Shown in pieces: positions 51,824-60,184 of a stretch of DNA of 64,000 bases. The notes under the pieces are model-generated. The model was not told where the DNA came from and did no database searches. It saw nothing but the letters and a program-made list of their open reading frames with translations. Within the stretch, counting starts at the first letter, position 1; the number at the start of each line of letters is the position of its first letter. The DNA is from Parapedobacter sp964498395. Its GTDB lineage: Bacteria > Bacteroidota > Bacteroidia > Sphingobacteriales > Sphingobacteriaceae. The stretch is from positions 124,001 to 188,000 of the forward strand of contig CAZCHE010000002.1 in NCBI GenBank assembly GCA_964498395.1. Reading direction: 5' to 3'. A program made the position numbers and the translations under genes.

Positions 51824-52910
51824 ATGACCAAAGAACAGATTCAAGACTTGAGGGATAGAGCGGCTTCCCTGAGGAGGCATCTTTGACATCGATGCGCGAA
51901 AAGAAGAAATAGCCAAGGAGCAGGAAATCTCCCTCCAACCTGATTTCTGGGATGATTCCAAAGCAGCTGAAAAAGTACTGCAATCGATCAAGAATAAGAA
52001 AATATGGACCGATCACTTCGATGAGGTGATTGCGGCCGTGGACGATACGGGGGTCATGTATGAGTTTTTCCAAGCCGGAGATGCAGCTGAATCCGATTTA
52101 CGGGAGCAGTATGATGTGGCCCTTGGGAAAGTAGAAGAGTTGGAGTTCAAGAATATGCTGAGTGCTGAGGAGGACCAACTCGATGCGGTACTGCAAATCA
52201 CTGCTGGCGCCGGGGGAACGGAAAGTTGCGATTGGGCGGGGATGCTGATGCGCATGTATATTATGTGGGGCGAAAGCAATGGTTACAAAGTGACCGAACA
52301 GGATTACCAGGAGGGCGATGTGGCGGGTGTCAAAACCGTGACCTTGCAATTTTCCGGAGATTTCGCTTACGGTTACCTCAAGGGGGAAAACGGTGTGCAC
52401 CGTCTAGTTCGGATTTCTCCTTTCGATTCCAATGCCAAACGGCATACATCGTTTGCGTCTGTATATGTGTACCCACTGGTTGACGACAATATTGAGATTG
52501 AGGTGAAGGATGCCGATATCGAATGGGATACTTTCCGGGCCGGTGGGGCTGGGGGACAGAATGTCAACAAAGTGGAAACAGCGGTACGCTTGCACCACAA
52601 ACCCACCGGTATCATCATCAAAAACCAGGAGTCGCGCTCGCAATTGCAGAATAAGGAAAATGCACTGCGCCTATTGAAGTCGCAGCTCTATGAAATAGAA
52701 ATGCGTAAACGGCAAGAGGCCACTGCGGCAATCGAGGGGAACAAGAAAAAGATCGAATGGGGGTCGCAAATCCGGAACTACGTGTTGCATCCGTATAAGT
52801 TAGTGAAAGATCTGCGGACAAACGTGGAGACATCCAATACGCAAGCGGTACTTGACGGAGAACTAGACGATTTCCTGAAAGCGTATTTGATGGAGTTTGG
52901 CGGAAAGTAG
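51824..52910 (+). CDS. prfB: Peptide chain release factor 2, with programmed +1 frameshift
   Basis: Terminates translation at UGA and UAA. The first 20 codons (ATG 51824 to CTT 51881) end at an in-frame TGA (51884-51886). A +1 shift at CTT-TGA-C continues as GAC ATC GAT for 341 residues, giving about 361 in all. The shift site has the classical Shine-Dalgarno-like AGGAGG at 51872-51877, 3 nt before CTT. Later motifs are SPFDSNAKRHTSF (recognition tripeptide SPF) and GAGGQNVNK (GGQ). RF2 shortage at its own UGA raises RF2 synthesis. Confidence 0.97.
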
Positions 52911-52943
52911 TAGACAATCCCACTAAGGCCGAAGGCTGATTCC

Positions 52944-53480
52944 TTAAAACTCATTCTTCCACATCATACTTTCTACTGGGCGGGTAGTTTTGTTGTTGTA
53001 TTTGGCGTTGCCTTTGCTGTTATAGAACGTCTCGATATCCCCTTCTACGGTAAAATAGATCAATTGACCGATGGGCATGCCCGCATACACACGTACTGGC
53101 TGTGCCACGGAGATCTCCAGCGTCCACGTGTTGCAGAAGCCCACATCCCCTTTGCCCGCCGTGGCGTGGATGTCGATACCCAATCGGCCTGTACTGGACT
53201 TGCCTTCTAAAAAGGGCACATGGTTATGTGTTTCGGTATATTCCAACGTGACACCAAGGTATAGCGTGTTTGGTTCGAGCACAAAGCCCGTTTTCGGGAT
53301 TTCGAAGTGGATGATCTCGTTGTGTTTTTTGGCATCAAGTACACGATCTTTGTAGGTGGCCAAGTATTTGCCCAAGTGTACATCATACGAGTTGGTACCC
53401 AAACATTCCCGCAGGAAAGGCTCAATGATGATCGAACCCCGCTCAATTTCTTCCAGTATGCGCTTATCTGATAAAATCAT
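52944..53480 (-). CDS. dcd: dCTP deaminase
   Basis: 178 residues; converts dCTP to dUTP. Family motifs: ILSDKRILEEIERG, the GTNSYDVHLG region, FLEGKSSTGRLG with Arg/Ser active residues, GFCNTWTLEISV, and AGMPIGQLIYF. The longer frame to 53768 has no homology-like sequence and overlaps the next gene; ATG 53480 is right. A perfect -7 box on the minus strand (CAAAAATA at 53496-53503) lies 15 bp upstream. Confidence 0.95.
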   Translation of the reverse strand: MILSDKRILEEIERGSIIIEPFLRECLGTNSYDVHLGKYLATYKDRVLDAKKHNEIIHFEIPKTGFVLEPNTLYLGVTLEYTETHNHVPFLEGKSSTGRLGIDIHATAGKGDVGFCNTWTLEISVAQPVRVYAGMPIGQLIYFTVEGDIETFYNSKGNAKYNNKTTRPVESMMWKNEF

Positions 53481-53495
53481 GTTGGTATTATTTGC

Positions 53496-53503
53496 CAAAA
53501 ATA
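53496..53503 (-). promoter_or_regulatory. -7 promoter box of dcd
   Basis: Reads TATTTTTG on the minus strand, matching TAnnTTTG, 15 bp before the dcd ATG. Confidence 0.55.
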
Positions 53504-53546
53504 CATTAATACACCAAATTATAAAGTAGTTATTGTGATAAATCGC

Positions 53547-53554
53547 TAATTTTG
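53547..53554 (+). promoter_or_regulatory. -7 promoter box of the phosphopantetheinyl transferase gene
   Basis: TAATTTTG, a perfect TAnnTTTG box ending 5 bp before the ATG at 53560, so a leaderless or near-leaderless transcript is predicted. Confidence 0.55.
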
Positions 53555-53559
53555 GGTAT

Positions 53560-54201
53560 ATGGCATTAGCATACTTGCGCGAATTAGATAATGGCGTTCG
53601 GTTCGCCATCTGGCGCATAGAAGAAACGGCGGCGGATCTGATTAGCCGGCTACAGCTTGATGACCGTGAGCGGACTGTCTTAAGCCGGTTGAATAAAGGC
53701 AAGCGGACATTGCATTGGCTGGCCACGCGGGTGTTGTTGAGAAAGATGTTGGATACACCGGGGTTCATTGACTGCCCCTCTGACGGAAACGGAAAACCTT
53801 ATCTTGCAAATTTCCCCCAGCGGATATCGCTTACACATTCCTTTGACTATGCAGCGGTGATGATGAGCGATAACGGGGAAGTGGGTATCGATTTGGAATT
53901 GGTCAAAACCAAGATCCTACGCATTGCGGATAAATTCATGAAGGAAGGGGAATTGGCGACCATTAGCGAACCTCACCAAATCGAGCAACTCTATGCCTGT
54001 TGGTGTGCCAAGGAAGCGGTATATAAACTGCAGGGGAATAAAGGGGTATCGTTTAAAGACAACATGACCATCCTCCCTTTTGATTACCAAGACCAAGGGG
54101 TGTTATATTTGGATTTAGATGCCCCCCACCGAACAGAAAGATTTAAAGTTTATTATGAAAAATTCCAAGAATACATGCTCGGCTATGTTGTGGAAGGATA
54201 A
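53560..54201 (+). CDS. 4'-phosphopantetheinyl transferase superfamily protein
   Basis: 213 residues; transfers the phosphopantetheine arm of CoA to carrier proteins. The Mg2+-binding motifs are VGIDLELVK and ACWCAKEAVYKLQG, the signature of Sfp/AcpS-like enzymes. No carrier-protein gene is nearby, so it may be the general holo-ACP synthase or a spare one. Confidence 0.9.
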   Translation: MALAYLRELDNGVRFAIWRIEETAADLISRLQLDDRERTVLSRLNKGKRTLHWLATRVLLRKMLDTPGFIDCPSDGNGKPYLANFPQRISLTHSFDYAAVMMSDNGEVGIDLELVKTKILRIADKFMKEGELATISEPHQIEQLYACWCAKEAVYKLQGNKGVSFKDNMTILPFDYQDQGVLYLDLDAPHRTERFKVYYEKFQEYMLGYVVEG

Positions 54202-54215
54202 CTACGGAAACAGGA

Positions 54216-54620
54216 ATGCTTAAGAGAGATTCGTTAACCGCGCAAATGCAACAATTGAGCCACACCTTAGCCAAGGTGAAACGCCTCATCACAGAAGGCC
54301 AGGAAAGGGAAGCGCATGAAACCTTAAAAACAGTCTTGGGTGAATACTTCGGTACTAACATCACCTACCTGTTGGAAACACCAGCCAATCTATTCACCCA
54401 AAACCTGAACAAGGAGGGATTCCAACCAGAGGAACTTGGTCTCTTAGCTGATTTTCTCGACGAACTGGCCAGCATGGCAGATAGCGATGATGAAAAACGC
54501 CGGCTTTGGGAGAAGATGCTACTCGTATACGACGTGTTGGAACAAACACATAAAGTGGTTTCTTTTGCGCATATCGCCCGTAGGGCCGAGGTTAACGCAC
54601 AACTGGACAAAATGCATTAA
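54216..54620 (+). CDS. Conserved hypothetical protein (possibly DUF6483)
   Basis: 134 residues, all-alpha by appearance, starting MLKRDSLTAQMQQLSHTLAK. It resembles the DUF6483 family in its N-terminal pattern, though I am not certain. It follows the transferase by 14 bp and converges with the gene ending at 54617, overlapping it by 4 bp. The function is unknown. Confidence 0.65.
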   Translation: MLKRDSLTAQMQQLSHTLAKVKRLITEGQEREAHETLKTVLGEYFGTNITYLLETPANLFTQNLNKEGFQPEELGLLADFLDELASMADSDDEKRRLWEKMLLVYDVLEQTHKVVSFAHIARRAEVNAQLDKMH

Positions 54621-55984
54621 TCTACCCGATCGAAAATACTGACTAACTGCGCAAACCCATTTATTCGGGGATCGCCCATGGATAGCGTGCCTTGTATGGC
54701 CAGTTGATGTGGTGCCACTGGTTTGCCTACTGCCTCGGCTTGGGTGAATGGCTGAATGTAACGTACCAAAAGAGGGGATAGGTCCTGGGAAGCCATTTGT
54801 CGAAAATCAACATTCAGGTAAAATAGTTCGTTGCTATAGGAGGATGACGCCGGTAAATCCGTAGCTGTGCCGGAGGTATGGAACTGGAGTATGTTAGTAG
54901 GCTGACGACTTACTTGTACCTGGTAAAGCGGAAAGGCATCACGGTCTATATTGTCACCTCCGGCGTCTAGCAGGCCTTGCCGATGCAGATAACCGGACAG
55001 CCCGGTCGTGTCAGCGTGGACGGTAAGGGATAACTCCGGAACCTCCCGCTCAATAAGCGTTACTTTTTCCACCAGTTCGAAGTCGTCATCGTAATCATAC
55101 GTGATGGTGGTATCCGCCTGCACGATAGTTCCCCGCCATTCTAGCGCCAACGCACCTTGGTAATGCGCCAGTAAACTATCGCGGGATAGCTGGTATTCGC
55201 CGATACGGTAATGCGGTTGGAGCAAGTTCTCCAATCCTACATTCAGCCAAAGGCTGGCAATATTCTTTGTAGAGAAATCAGGACGTGCTAAGCTCGTTTC
55301 GGGCAGTTCGGTTTGCAGCATTACAGATACGTGAATACCACCATTTTCGCCTTTTAATTCACCCGAAACCCTATCTCCCATAAAGGCGAAATGCTCATTG
55401 GAAGTACGCAATGCAGCAAATCGACTGTCGCTAATCGCCACGGAATTTTGCTCCTTCACGAGATCTGCCAATACAGTTGCCACTTTTGCGGTATCTAGCG
55501 ATGTACCGGTGGTAATGGCAAGGGCTACCCGGCGGTCGGTCACGTTGGCCATCAAATGTTTTGAATGGAGGAGGATACCTGTATCGTGCGTTAGGGTTAG
55601 CGTATCCATGTTTAGCTCCTGTGTTAAAAAAAGGTGTAATGCAGCGGCATCCTTCACCTTCAATACGCCAAAATAGCAAGATTTCAATCCGGCGATGCGG
55701 GATAGGAATACATTGGCGGGAACACTTATCCCTAGGCGTTGCAGCCGCTTCCGGTCTAGCCGAGGCTGGCCGTCGTCGCGCATCCGGTCATAATAGGCGC
55801 GATTCCATAGCGCATTCCAAGCGAGGTCTCTCAATAAGGCATCGACATTCGCTTTGATGACCAATGTGGCATCTTGGGGGATGGGCGTGCGATAGGAAAC
55901 GTACTGGCGATAGGTCCAAACACCCCATGTAGCGGCGAGCACCACTAGCAGCATAACCAAGACAATGACCAAAGTGCGCTTCAT
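54617..55984 (-). CDS. Membrane-anchored hypothetical protein
   Basis: 455 residues with an N-terminal membrane anchor (LVIVLVMLLVVLAATWGVWTY) and a large exported domain. The sequence (DATLVIKANVDALLRDLAWNAL region, about 40-60) resembles Bacteroidota DUF3352/DUF4836-like exported proteins, but no motif settles it. The next gene on the strand is bcp, 5 bp upstream, so the two are co-transcribed. Confidence 0.7.
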   Translation of the reverse strand: MKRTLVIVLVMLLVVLAATWGVWTYRQYVSYRTPIPQDATLVIKANVDALLRDLAWNALWNRAYYDRMRDDGQPRLDRKRLQRLGISVPANVFLSRIAGLKSCYFGVLKVKDAAALHLFLTQELNMDTLTLTHDTGILLHSKHLMANVTDRRVALAITTGTSLDTAKVATVLADLVKEQNSVAISDSRFAALRTSNEHFAFMGDRVSGELKGENGGIHVSVMLQTELPETSLARPDFSTKNIASLWLNVGLENLLQPHYRIGEYQLSRDSLLAHYQGALALEWRGTIVQADTTITYDYDDDFELVEKVTLIEREVPELSLTVHADTTGLSGYLHRQGLLDAGGDNIDRDAFPLYQVQVSRQPTNILQFHTSGTATDLPASSSYSNELFYLNVDFRQMASQDLSPLLVRYIQPFTQAEAVGKPVAPHQLAIQGTLSMGDPRINGFAQLVSIFDRVD

Positions 55985-55989
55985 CGCGA

Positions 55990-56451
55990 TTAGCCGATCA
56001 GTTCCCTGATTTGTTGGGAAGCATTTGCGTTGTTCACTTTCTTGATGATGTGGGTAATGATGCCTTGCTCGTCGATGACGAAAGTGGTTCGGGCGGTACC
56101 CATGAATTTCTTACCATACATGTTTTTTTCCACCCAAACCCCATAATCCTGTACGATCTGTTGGTTTTCATCGGCCAACAGGGTGAACGGTAGATCGAAT
56201 TTGCGAATGAATTTCTGGTGCGATTGCTCGCTGTCCACGCTTACACCGATAACTTCGAAGCCATCCCCTTGGAGGGATTGGTAGTTGTCGCGAAAGTTGC
56301 AGGCTTCGGTGGTACAGCCGGGAGTGTTGTCTTTCGGATAGAAATAAAGGATGACTTTCTTTCCTTTAAAATCACTGAGCGATACGGTGTCGCCATGTTG
56401 GTTTTTCGCAGTGATTGCTGGTGCCTTGTCGCCTACGTTAAGTACTGCCAT
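55990..56451 (-). CDS. bcp: Thioredoxin-dependent thiol peroxidase (BCP/PrxQ)
   Basis: 153-residue peroxiredoxin. Peroxidatic Cys and resolving Cys are in NTPGCTTEACNFRD, five residues apart as in the two-Cys BCP type; VIGVSVDSEQSHQKF and FVIDEQG follow. It reduces hydroperoxides with thioredoxin. With tpx at 5283 it is the second peroxidase in the window. Confidence 0.96.
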   Translation of the reverse strand: MAVLNVGDKAPAITAKNQHGDTVSLSDFKGKKVILYFYPKDNTPGCTTEACNFRDNYQSLQGDGFEVIGVSVDSEQSHQKFIRKFDLPFTLLADENQQIVQDYGVWVEKNMYGKKFMGTARTTFVIDEQGIITHIIKKVNNANASQQIRELIG

Positions 56452-56467
56452 ATTGTTACGATTAGAT

Positions 56468-58192
56468 TTACCTTACAAAATTCACTTCGTACACCTGTGT
56501 GTTGTTTTTCCAATCAGTCACTTCCAATTTGAAGTGGTGCTTGCCTTTTGGGAGTGTACTTTCGAATACATGCCACAGCGACCGATTTTTCGGATCGTAT
56601 TCCATCAATATCCATTCGCCATTCAGGTAACCATTAAACGATTGGATGCCGGATAAATCATCGGAAATGAGAAAGTTCATCCGTGAAAGTGCCGCCATGT
56701 TTTTGCCCTCGCTGATGTTTTGCGGGCGGATGCTTGGTGCCATGGTGTCTACCGCAATGTGGAAACTTCCAAAGGAGCGTGTTTTGGTCCGCACCATGCC
56801 ATCTTCATAATTGCCGCCATGCGAATTGCCTCGTTGGTCTACGATGATGGCCTTATCCTTCAGCCTATCGGTCAGGGAAGCATCGGGCTTGATTTTCAAT
56901 TCATAGCTTTCAAACAAGGGGGTGAGGTTGTTATGTAAATGCTGTACCATGGAATACCCTTTGGCCGGTTTGGCGCCTTGATGGTAATTGAAATACACAT
57001 GGTCATACAAGGCGTTTTCCGGCATGATGATTTCCACATTTTCGCTGCTGAACCTGTTCTCCTTGTCGTACCTAAACATGGCCGTACCGGGTACACGCTT
57101 GAAATTTGGGTTAAAACCGGCGGTATTCCTCACATTGAACGTTAATGTACTGGTATTGCCATGAACGTCCCGTACGCGATAGGTAAGGGTATGCGTTTCC
57201 TGATCATCCAGTTTCAGGGAGCCGTCTCCAGCTAGCTCGTAGAAAATGTTGATGGGATTATTCGGATCTTTAAAACTCTTTTGTATCCGCGCTTTTTGGG
57301 TAATGGAATGTGGATAGTCGATGTAGGCGTGGATGGCTCGACTTGTCGCAAAGGATAATTCCTCAAAAACAACGGTGCTGACAGGTTTCCCATCCAGCAG
57401 CAGTTCGATGGAATAGACCCCGTTATTGAATGTGGTGCCATTATGCCGATCTACGGTGTTGATGCCGACGCCAAACCGTCCATTGACGGGTATCACCTGA
57501 TTGGTTGCCAAGGTGTATTTCCCTGCCCCAGCACCCTTCACCTGTTGGTGTCGGCGTGGTGTATGTTCGCTGAATGGGTCATCGCCAAGGTCATAAACGG
57601 TAATGCCGTGGATGGTAGGTGTTACATTATCGGGGAATGTCAATCCAAACAATTGGGGATTTAGCGGGTTTTCCGTTTTGCTGTCGCGAATCTCGAAATG
57701 GAGATGCGGGCCTTGTGAGCTACCTGAATTGCCGGCCAATCCGATGCGGTCGCCTTTTTTCAAGGGCACATGGGTTTCGTCCAGTGCGATATCCACATCG
57801 AAGCGTTTCTCTTCATATTGGCGAGTTCTGACAATGTTGGTTAACTTGGGGCTAAACTCGTGCATGTGTAGGTAAACACTCGTATAACCATTGGGATGCG
57901 TGATGTACACCGAATTTCCGCCTCCACCGATCTGTACCCGCACCCGGGATACGTATCCGTCTGCTATGGAAAAAAGAGGAAGGCCGACGCGCTGCTGCGT
58001 GCGGAAATCATCTCCGGCGTGAAAATGTGTGGCGCGTAGCTCACCGAACGTTCCGGAAGCTTGGTGAGGGATATCAAGTGGGCTGCGGAATGCATTGGCC
58101 GGATATTCCCTGTTTTTGATGATAGGCCCTTGGGCATTTGCTGCAGTAAATGATAAAAGGAGCAGCAGATAAGCCAAGTAACGAAAGCACAT
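56468..58192 (-). CDS. M23-family (LytM) peptidase
   Basis: About 574 residues from ATG 58192 with a signal peptide (YLLLLLSFTAANAQ). The M23 domain lies near the N-terminus: THFHAGDDFRT (His and Asp zinc ligands), HPNGYTSVYLHM, and SQGPHLHFEIRD (HxH). The rest is a long beta-rich C-terminal part without a known domain. It probably cuts or binds peptidoglycan cross-links in the periplasm. The longer frame (to 58360) overlaps the FAH gene and is rejected. Confidence 0.92.
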   Translation of the reverse strand: MCFRYLAYLLLLLSFTAANAQGPIIKNREYPANAFRSPLDIPHQASGTFGELRATHFHAGDDFRTQQRVGLPLFSIADGYVSRVRVQIGGGGNSVYITHPNGYTSVYLHMHEFSPKLTNIVRTRQYEEKRFDVDIALDETHVPLKKGDRIGLAGNSGSSQGPHLHFEIRDSKTENPLNPQLFGLTFPDNVTPTIHGITVYDLGDDPFSEHTPRRHQQVKGAGAGKYTLATNQVIPVNGRFGVGINTVDRHNGTTFNNGVYSIELLLDGKPVSTVVFEELSFATSRAIHAYIDYPHSITQKARIQKSFKDPNNPINIFYELAGDGSLKLDDQETHTLTYRVRDVHGNTSTLTFNVRNTAGFNPNFKRVPGTAMFRYDKENRFSSENVEIIMPENALYDHVYFNYHQGAKPAKGYSMVQHLHNNLTPLFESYELKIKPDASLTDRLKDKAIIVDQRGNSHGGNYEDGMVRTKTRSFGSFHIAVDTMAPSIRPQNISEGKNMAALSRMNFLISDDLSGIQSFNGYLNGEWILMEYDPKNRSLWHVFESTLPKGKHHFKLEVTDWKNNTQVYEVNFVR

Positions 58193-58202
58193 AGTTGGCG
58201 GG

Positions 58203-58814
58203 TTATTTAACATAAAAATGAAACATCTTTTGGTTGCCGATATACCCTTCCAGGTAGTCTCCAATAGCAACCGGGCCGACCCCAGCCGGCGTACCCGTGA
58301 AAATAAGATCCCCTTTGCGCAAGGTGATGTATTGTGATACGAAAACCAGGATATCTTCAAACGAAAAGATCAAGTCCTTGGTATTTCCCTCCTGCACCGT
58401 TTGGCCATTTTTGTCCAACCGGAACGCGATATTGTATACATCCCCAAACGTGTCCTTGGGCAGAAGTTGGCTTATCGGAGCCGAACCATCGAACGCTTTG
58501 GCCAATTCCCAGGGCAACGACTTCTCTTTATGTTGCTGCTGGATATCCCGGGCCGTAAAATCTATCCCCAGGCCGATGGCATCGTAATAGTCAGCTGCAA
58601 ACTTCGCGCCGATATGTTTGCCTTCCTTGCAAATCCGAAGAACCAATTCCACTTCATGGTGGATATTTTGGGAAAATTCCGGATAATAGAAATCACGGTT
58701 GTCTTTTAGTACGGCGGTGTCGGGTTTCAGGAAAATGACCGGTTTTTCGGGTACCGGATTATTGAGTTCCTTGGCATGTTCGGAGTAGTTGCGTCCGATG
58801 GCGATAATCTTCAT
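58203..58814 (-). CDS. Fumarylacetoacetate hydrolase-family protein
   Basis: About 204 residues with the FAH fold: IAIGRNYSEHAKEL, PVIFLKPDTAV, HHEVELVLRI (metal-binding Glu residues), GLGIDFTARD and FTGTPAGVGPV. Members hydrolyse or decarboxylate oxo-acids. The ATG at 58814 is preferred over the TTG at 58820. A -7 box on the minus strand (CAAAAATA at 58836-58843) lies 21 bp upstream. It is divergent from the HAD gene. Confidence 0.93.
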   Translation of the reverse strand: MKIIAIGRNYSEHAKELNNPVPEKPVIFLKPDTAVLKDNRDFYYPEFSQNIHHEVELVLRICKEGKHIGAKFAADYYDAIGLGIDFTARDIQQQHKEKSLPWELAKAFDGSAPISQLLPKDTFGDVYNIAFRLDKNGQTVQEGNTKDLIFSFEDILVFVSQYITLRKGDLIFTGTPAGVGPVAIGDYLEGYIGNQKMFHFYVK

Positions 58815-58835
58815 GAGCAATTGGATTTATGTCAA

Positions 58836-58843
58836 CAAAAATA
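58836..58843 (-). promoter_or_regulatory. -7 promoter box of the FAH-family gene
   Basis: Reads TATTTTTG on the minus strand, matching TAnnTTTG. Confidence 0.5.
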
Positions 58844-58876
58844 TAAGATTTATCATGATTTTGGGGATAATAACAG

Positions 58877-58884
58877 TAATATTG
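58877..58884 (+). promoter_or_regulatory. Near-consensus -7 box of the HAD gene
   Basis: TAATATTG, one mismatch to TAnnTTTG, ends 6 bp before the ATG at 58891. Confidence 0.4.
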
Positions 58885-58890
58885 CAGCCT

Positions 58891-59559
58891 ATGGATAAAC
58901 AACCGTTGGATGCCGTTTTGTTTGACATGGACGGTACGCTACTGGATTCAGAATGGTTCTACTACAAAGCATGGAAATCGGTGTTGGATGAATATGGCAT
59001 TGCCATTGACAGCCAATCATGGGCGAACTCGTTTGCTGGAAAAACGGATGGGCAGGCGTTTAGCTTTTTGCAGGAGCATTACCGTTTCGATGTGGATGCC
59101 GAGCAATTCCGGACACGCAAAAACGCCAGGATAGCTGAATTAGCCCATACCGAACGGGTGGATTTGATGCCGGGTGCGCGGGAGTTGGTTGCTTACCTTA
59201 CGGAGCGGCAGCTTACCCTAGCCGTAGTAACCTCCAGTAAGCGACCTGCAGCCGAATACCACCTGAAAGAACAAGGGCTTTTGGACGCCTTTCGCCTGCT
59301 GGTGACCCGCTCTGAAGTGACCCACCCAAAACCTCACCCCGAACCCTATCAACAGTGTGTGCGGCAATTGGGAGTAGCCCAGGCGAATTGTATCGTGCTG
59401 GAAGACTCCGCCACGGGGGCTACCGCTGCAAAGGCCGCGGGATTGACTTGTTACGGCGTGCAAAGCCATGCCGAAATCCGACAAGCGTTGACGATGGCCG
59501 ATCGGTTATTCGTTGATTTGCACGAAGTGCTGGCATTTATCCAGCACAAGGCTAGTTAA
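58891..59559 (+). CDS. HAD-superfamily hydrolase, beta-phosphoglucomutase-like
   Basis: 222 residues. Motif I FDMDGTLLDS (Asp12 and Asp14), a helical cap, motif II VVTSSKR, the Lys in THPKPHPEPY, and motif III VLEDSATGATAAKAAG. The cap type is that of beta-phosphoglucomutase and small sugar-phosphate phosphatases. The longer frame from 58789 crosses the promoter region; ATG 58891 is preferred. Confidence 0.92.
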   Translation: MDKQPLDAVLFDMDGTLLDSEWFYYKAWKSVLDEYGIAIDSQSWANSFAGKTDGQAFSFLQEHYRFDVDAEQFRTRKNARIAELAHTERVDLMPGARELVAYLTERQLTLAVVTSSKRPAAEYHLKEQGLLDAFRLLVTRSEVTHPKPHPEPYQQCVRQLGVAQANCIVLEDSATGATAAKAAGLTCYGVQSHAEIRQALTMADRLFVDLHEVLAFIQHKAS

Positions 59560-59634
59560 TGCGGTTGTTTTAGGATTAGCCTTCTTGATTTAACAGAAAA
59601 TCCCTATTATTACTGACCGAATAATCAATGGAAT

Positions 59635-60150
59635 ATGGAACGTAGGGAAGCCATCAAACAATTCATGATTGTAGCTGGGGGATTGGTCCTCATGCCGTCT
59701 TGTTTGCGCGACAAAGGCAAAGCGTCAATACAACTGACAAATATCGATGTCGACGCCACGAACGAGGATCTATTGGCCGAAATCGTGGAGACACTCCTGC
59801 CGGAAACGGATACGCCCGGTGCCAAAGCACTGAACCTGCACCTGTTCGTATTGAAAATGGTGGATGATTGCCATGATGAAGCGGATAGAGCGGCATTTGT
59901 CAGCGGGCTGGAGCAATTCGATGCAGCGATGCAGCAAACCAATGGGGTTCGCTTTGCAGACGCAAATGAGGGGCAGCGCGGTACCTTTTTGGAACATATC
60001 GCAGCCGATGGACAGCATGCGTTACATGCCTTTTACCAGCTAGTCAAACGCCGAACCATCCAGGGGTACCTCAATTCGGAATATGTGATGACAAACCAAT
60101 TGGTGTATGAATTGGTGCCCGCGCGGTACGACGGATACGCCAAGGCTTAG
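59635..60150 (+). CDS. Gluconate 2-dehydrogenase subunit 3-family protein
   Basis: 171 residues. A twin-arginine-like start (ERREAIKQFMIVAGG) ends in a lipobox-like LMPSC. The middle has LLAEIVETLLPETDTPGAKAL, the family hallmark (region about 45-65). Such small subunits accompany a GMC-type catalytic subunit and aid its export or assembly. The partner follows after 34 bp. Confidence 0.93.
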   Translation: MERREAIKQFMIVAGGLVLMPSCLRDKGKASIQLTNIDVDATNEDLLAEIVETLLPETDTPGAKALNLHLFVLKMVDDCHDEADRAAFVSGLEQFDAAMQQTNGVRFADANEGQRGTFLEHIAADGQHALHAFYQLVKRRTIQGYLNSEYVMTNQLVYELVPARYDGYAKA

Positions 60151-60184
60151 CCCATGGGCTAAGGAAAACTGAGACTAAACAACT

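Noticed and set aside
53481..53768. N-terminal extension of dCTP deaminase
   Set aside because: It overlaps the divergent transferase gene, and the family N-terminus begins at the ATG at 53480.
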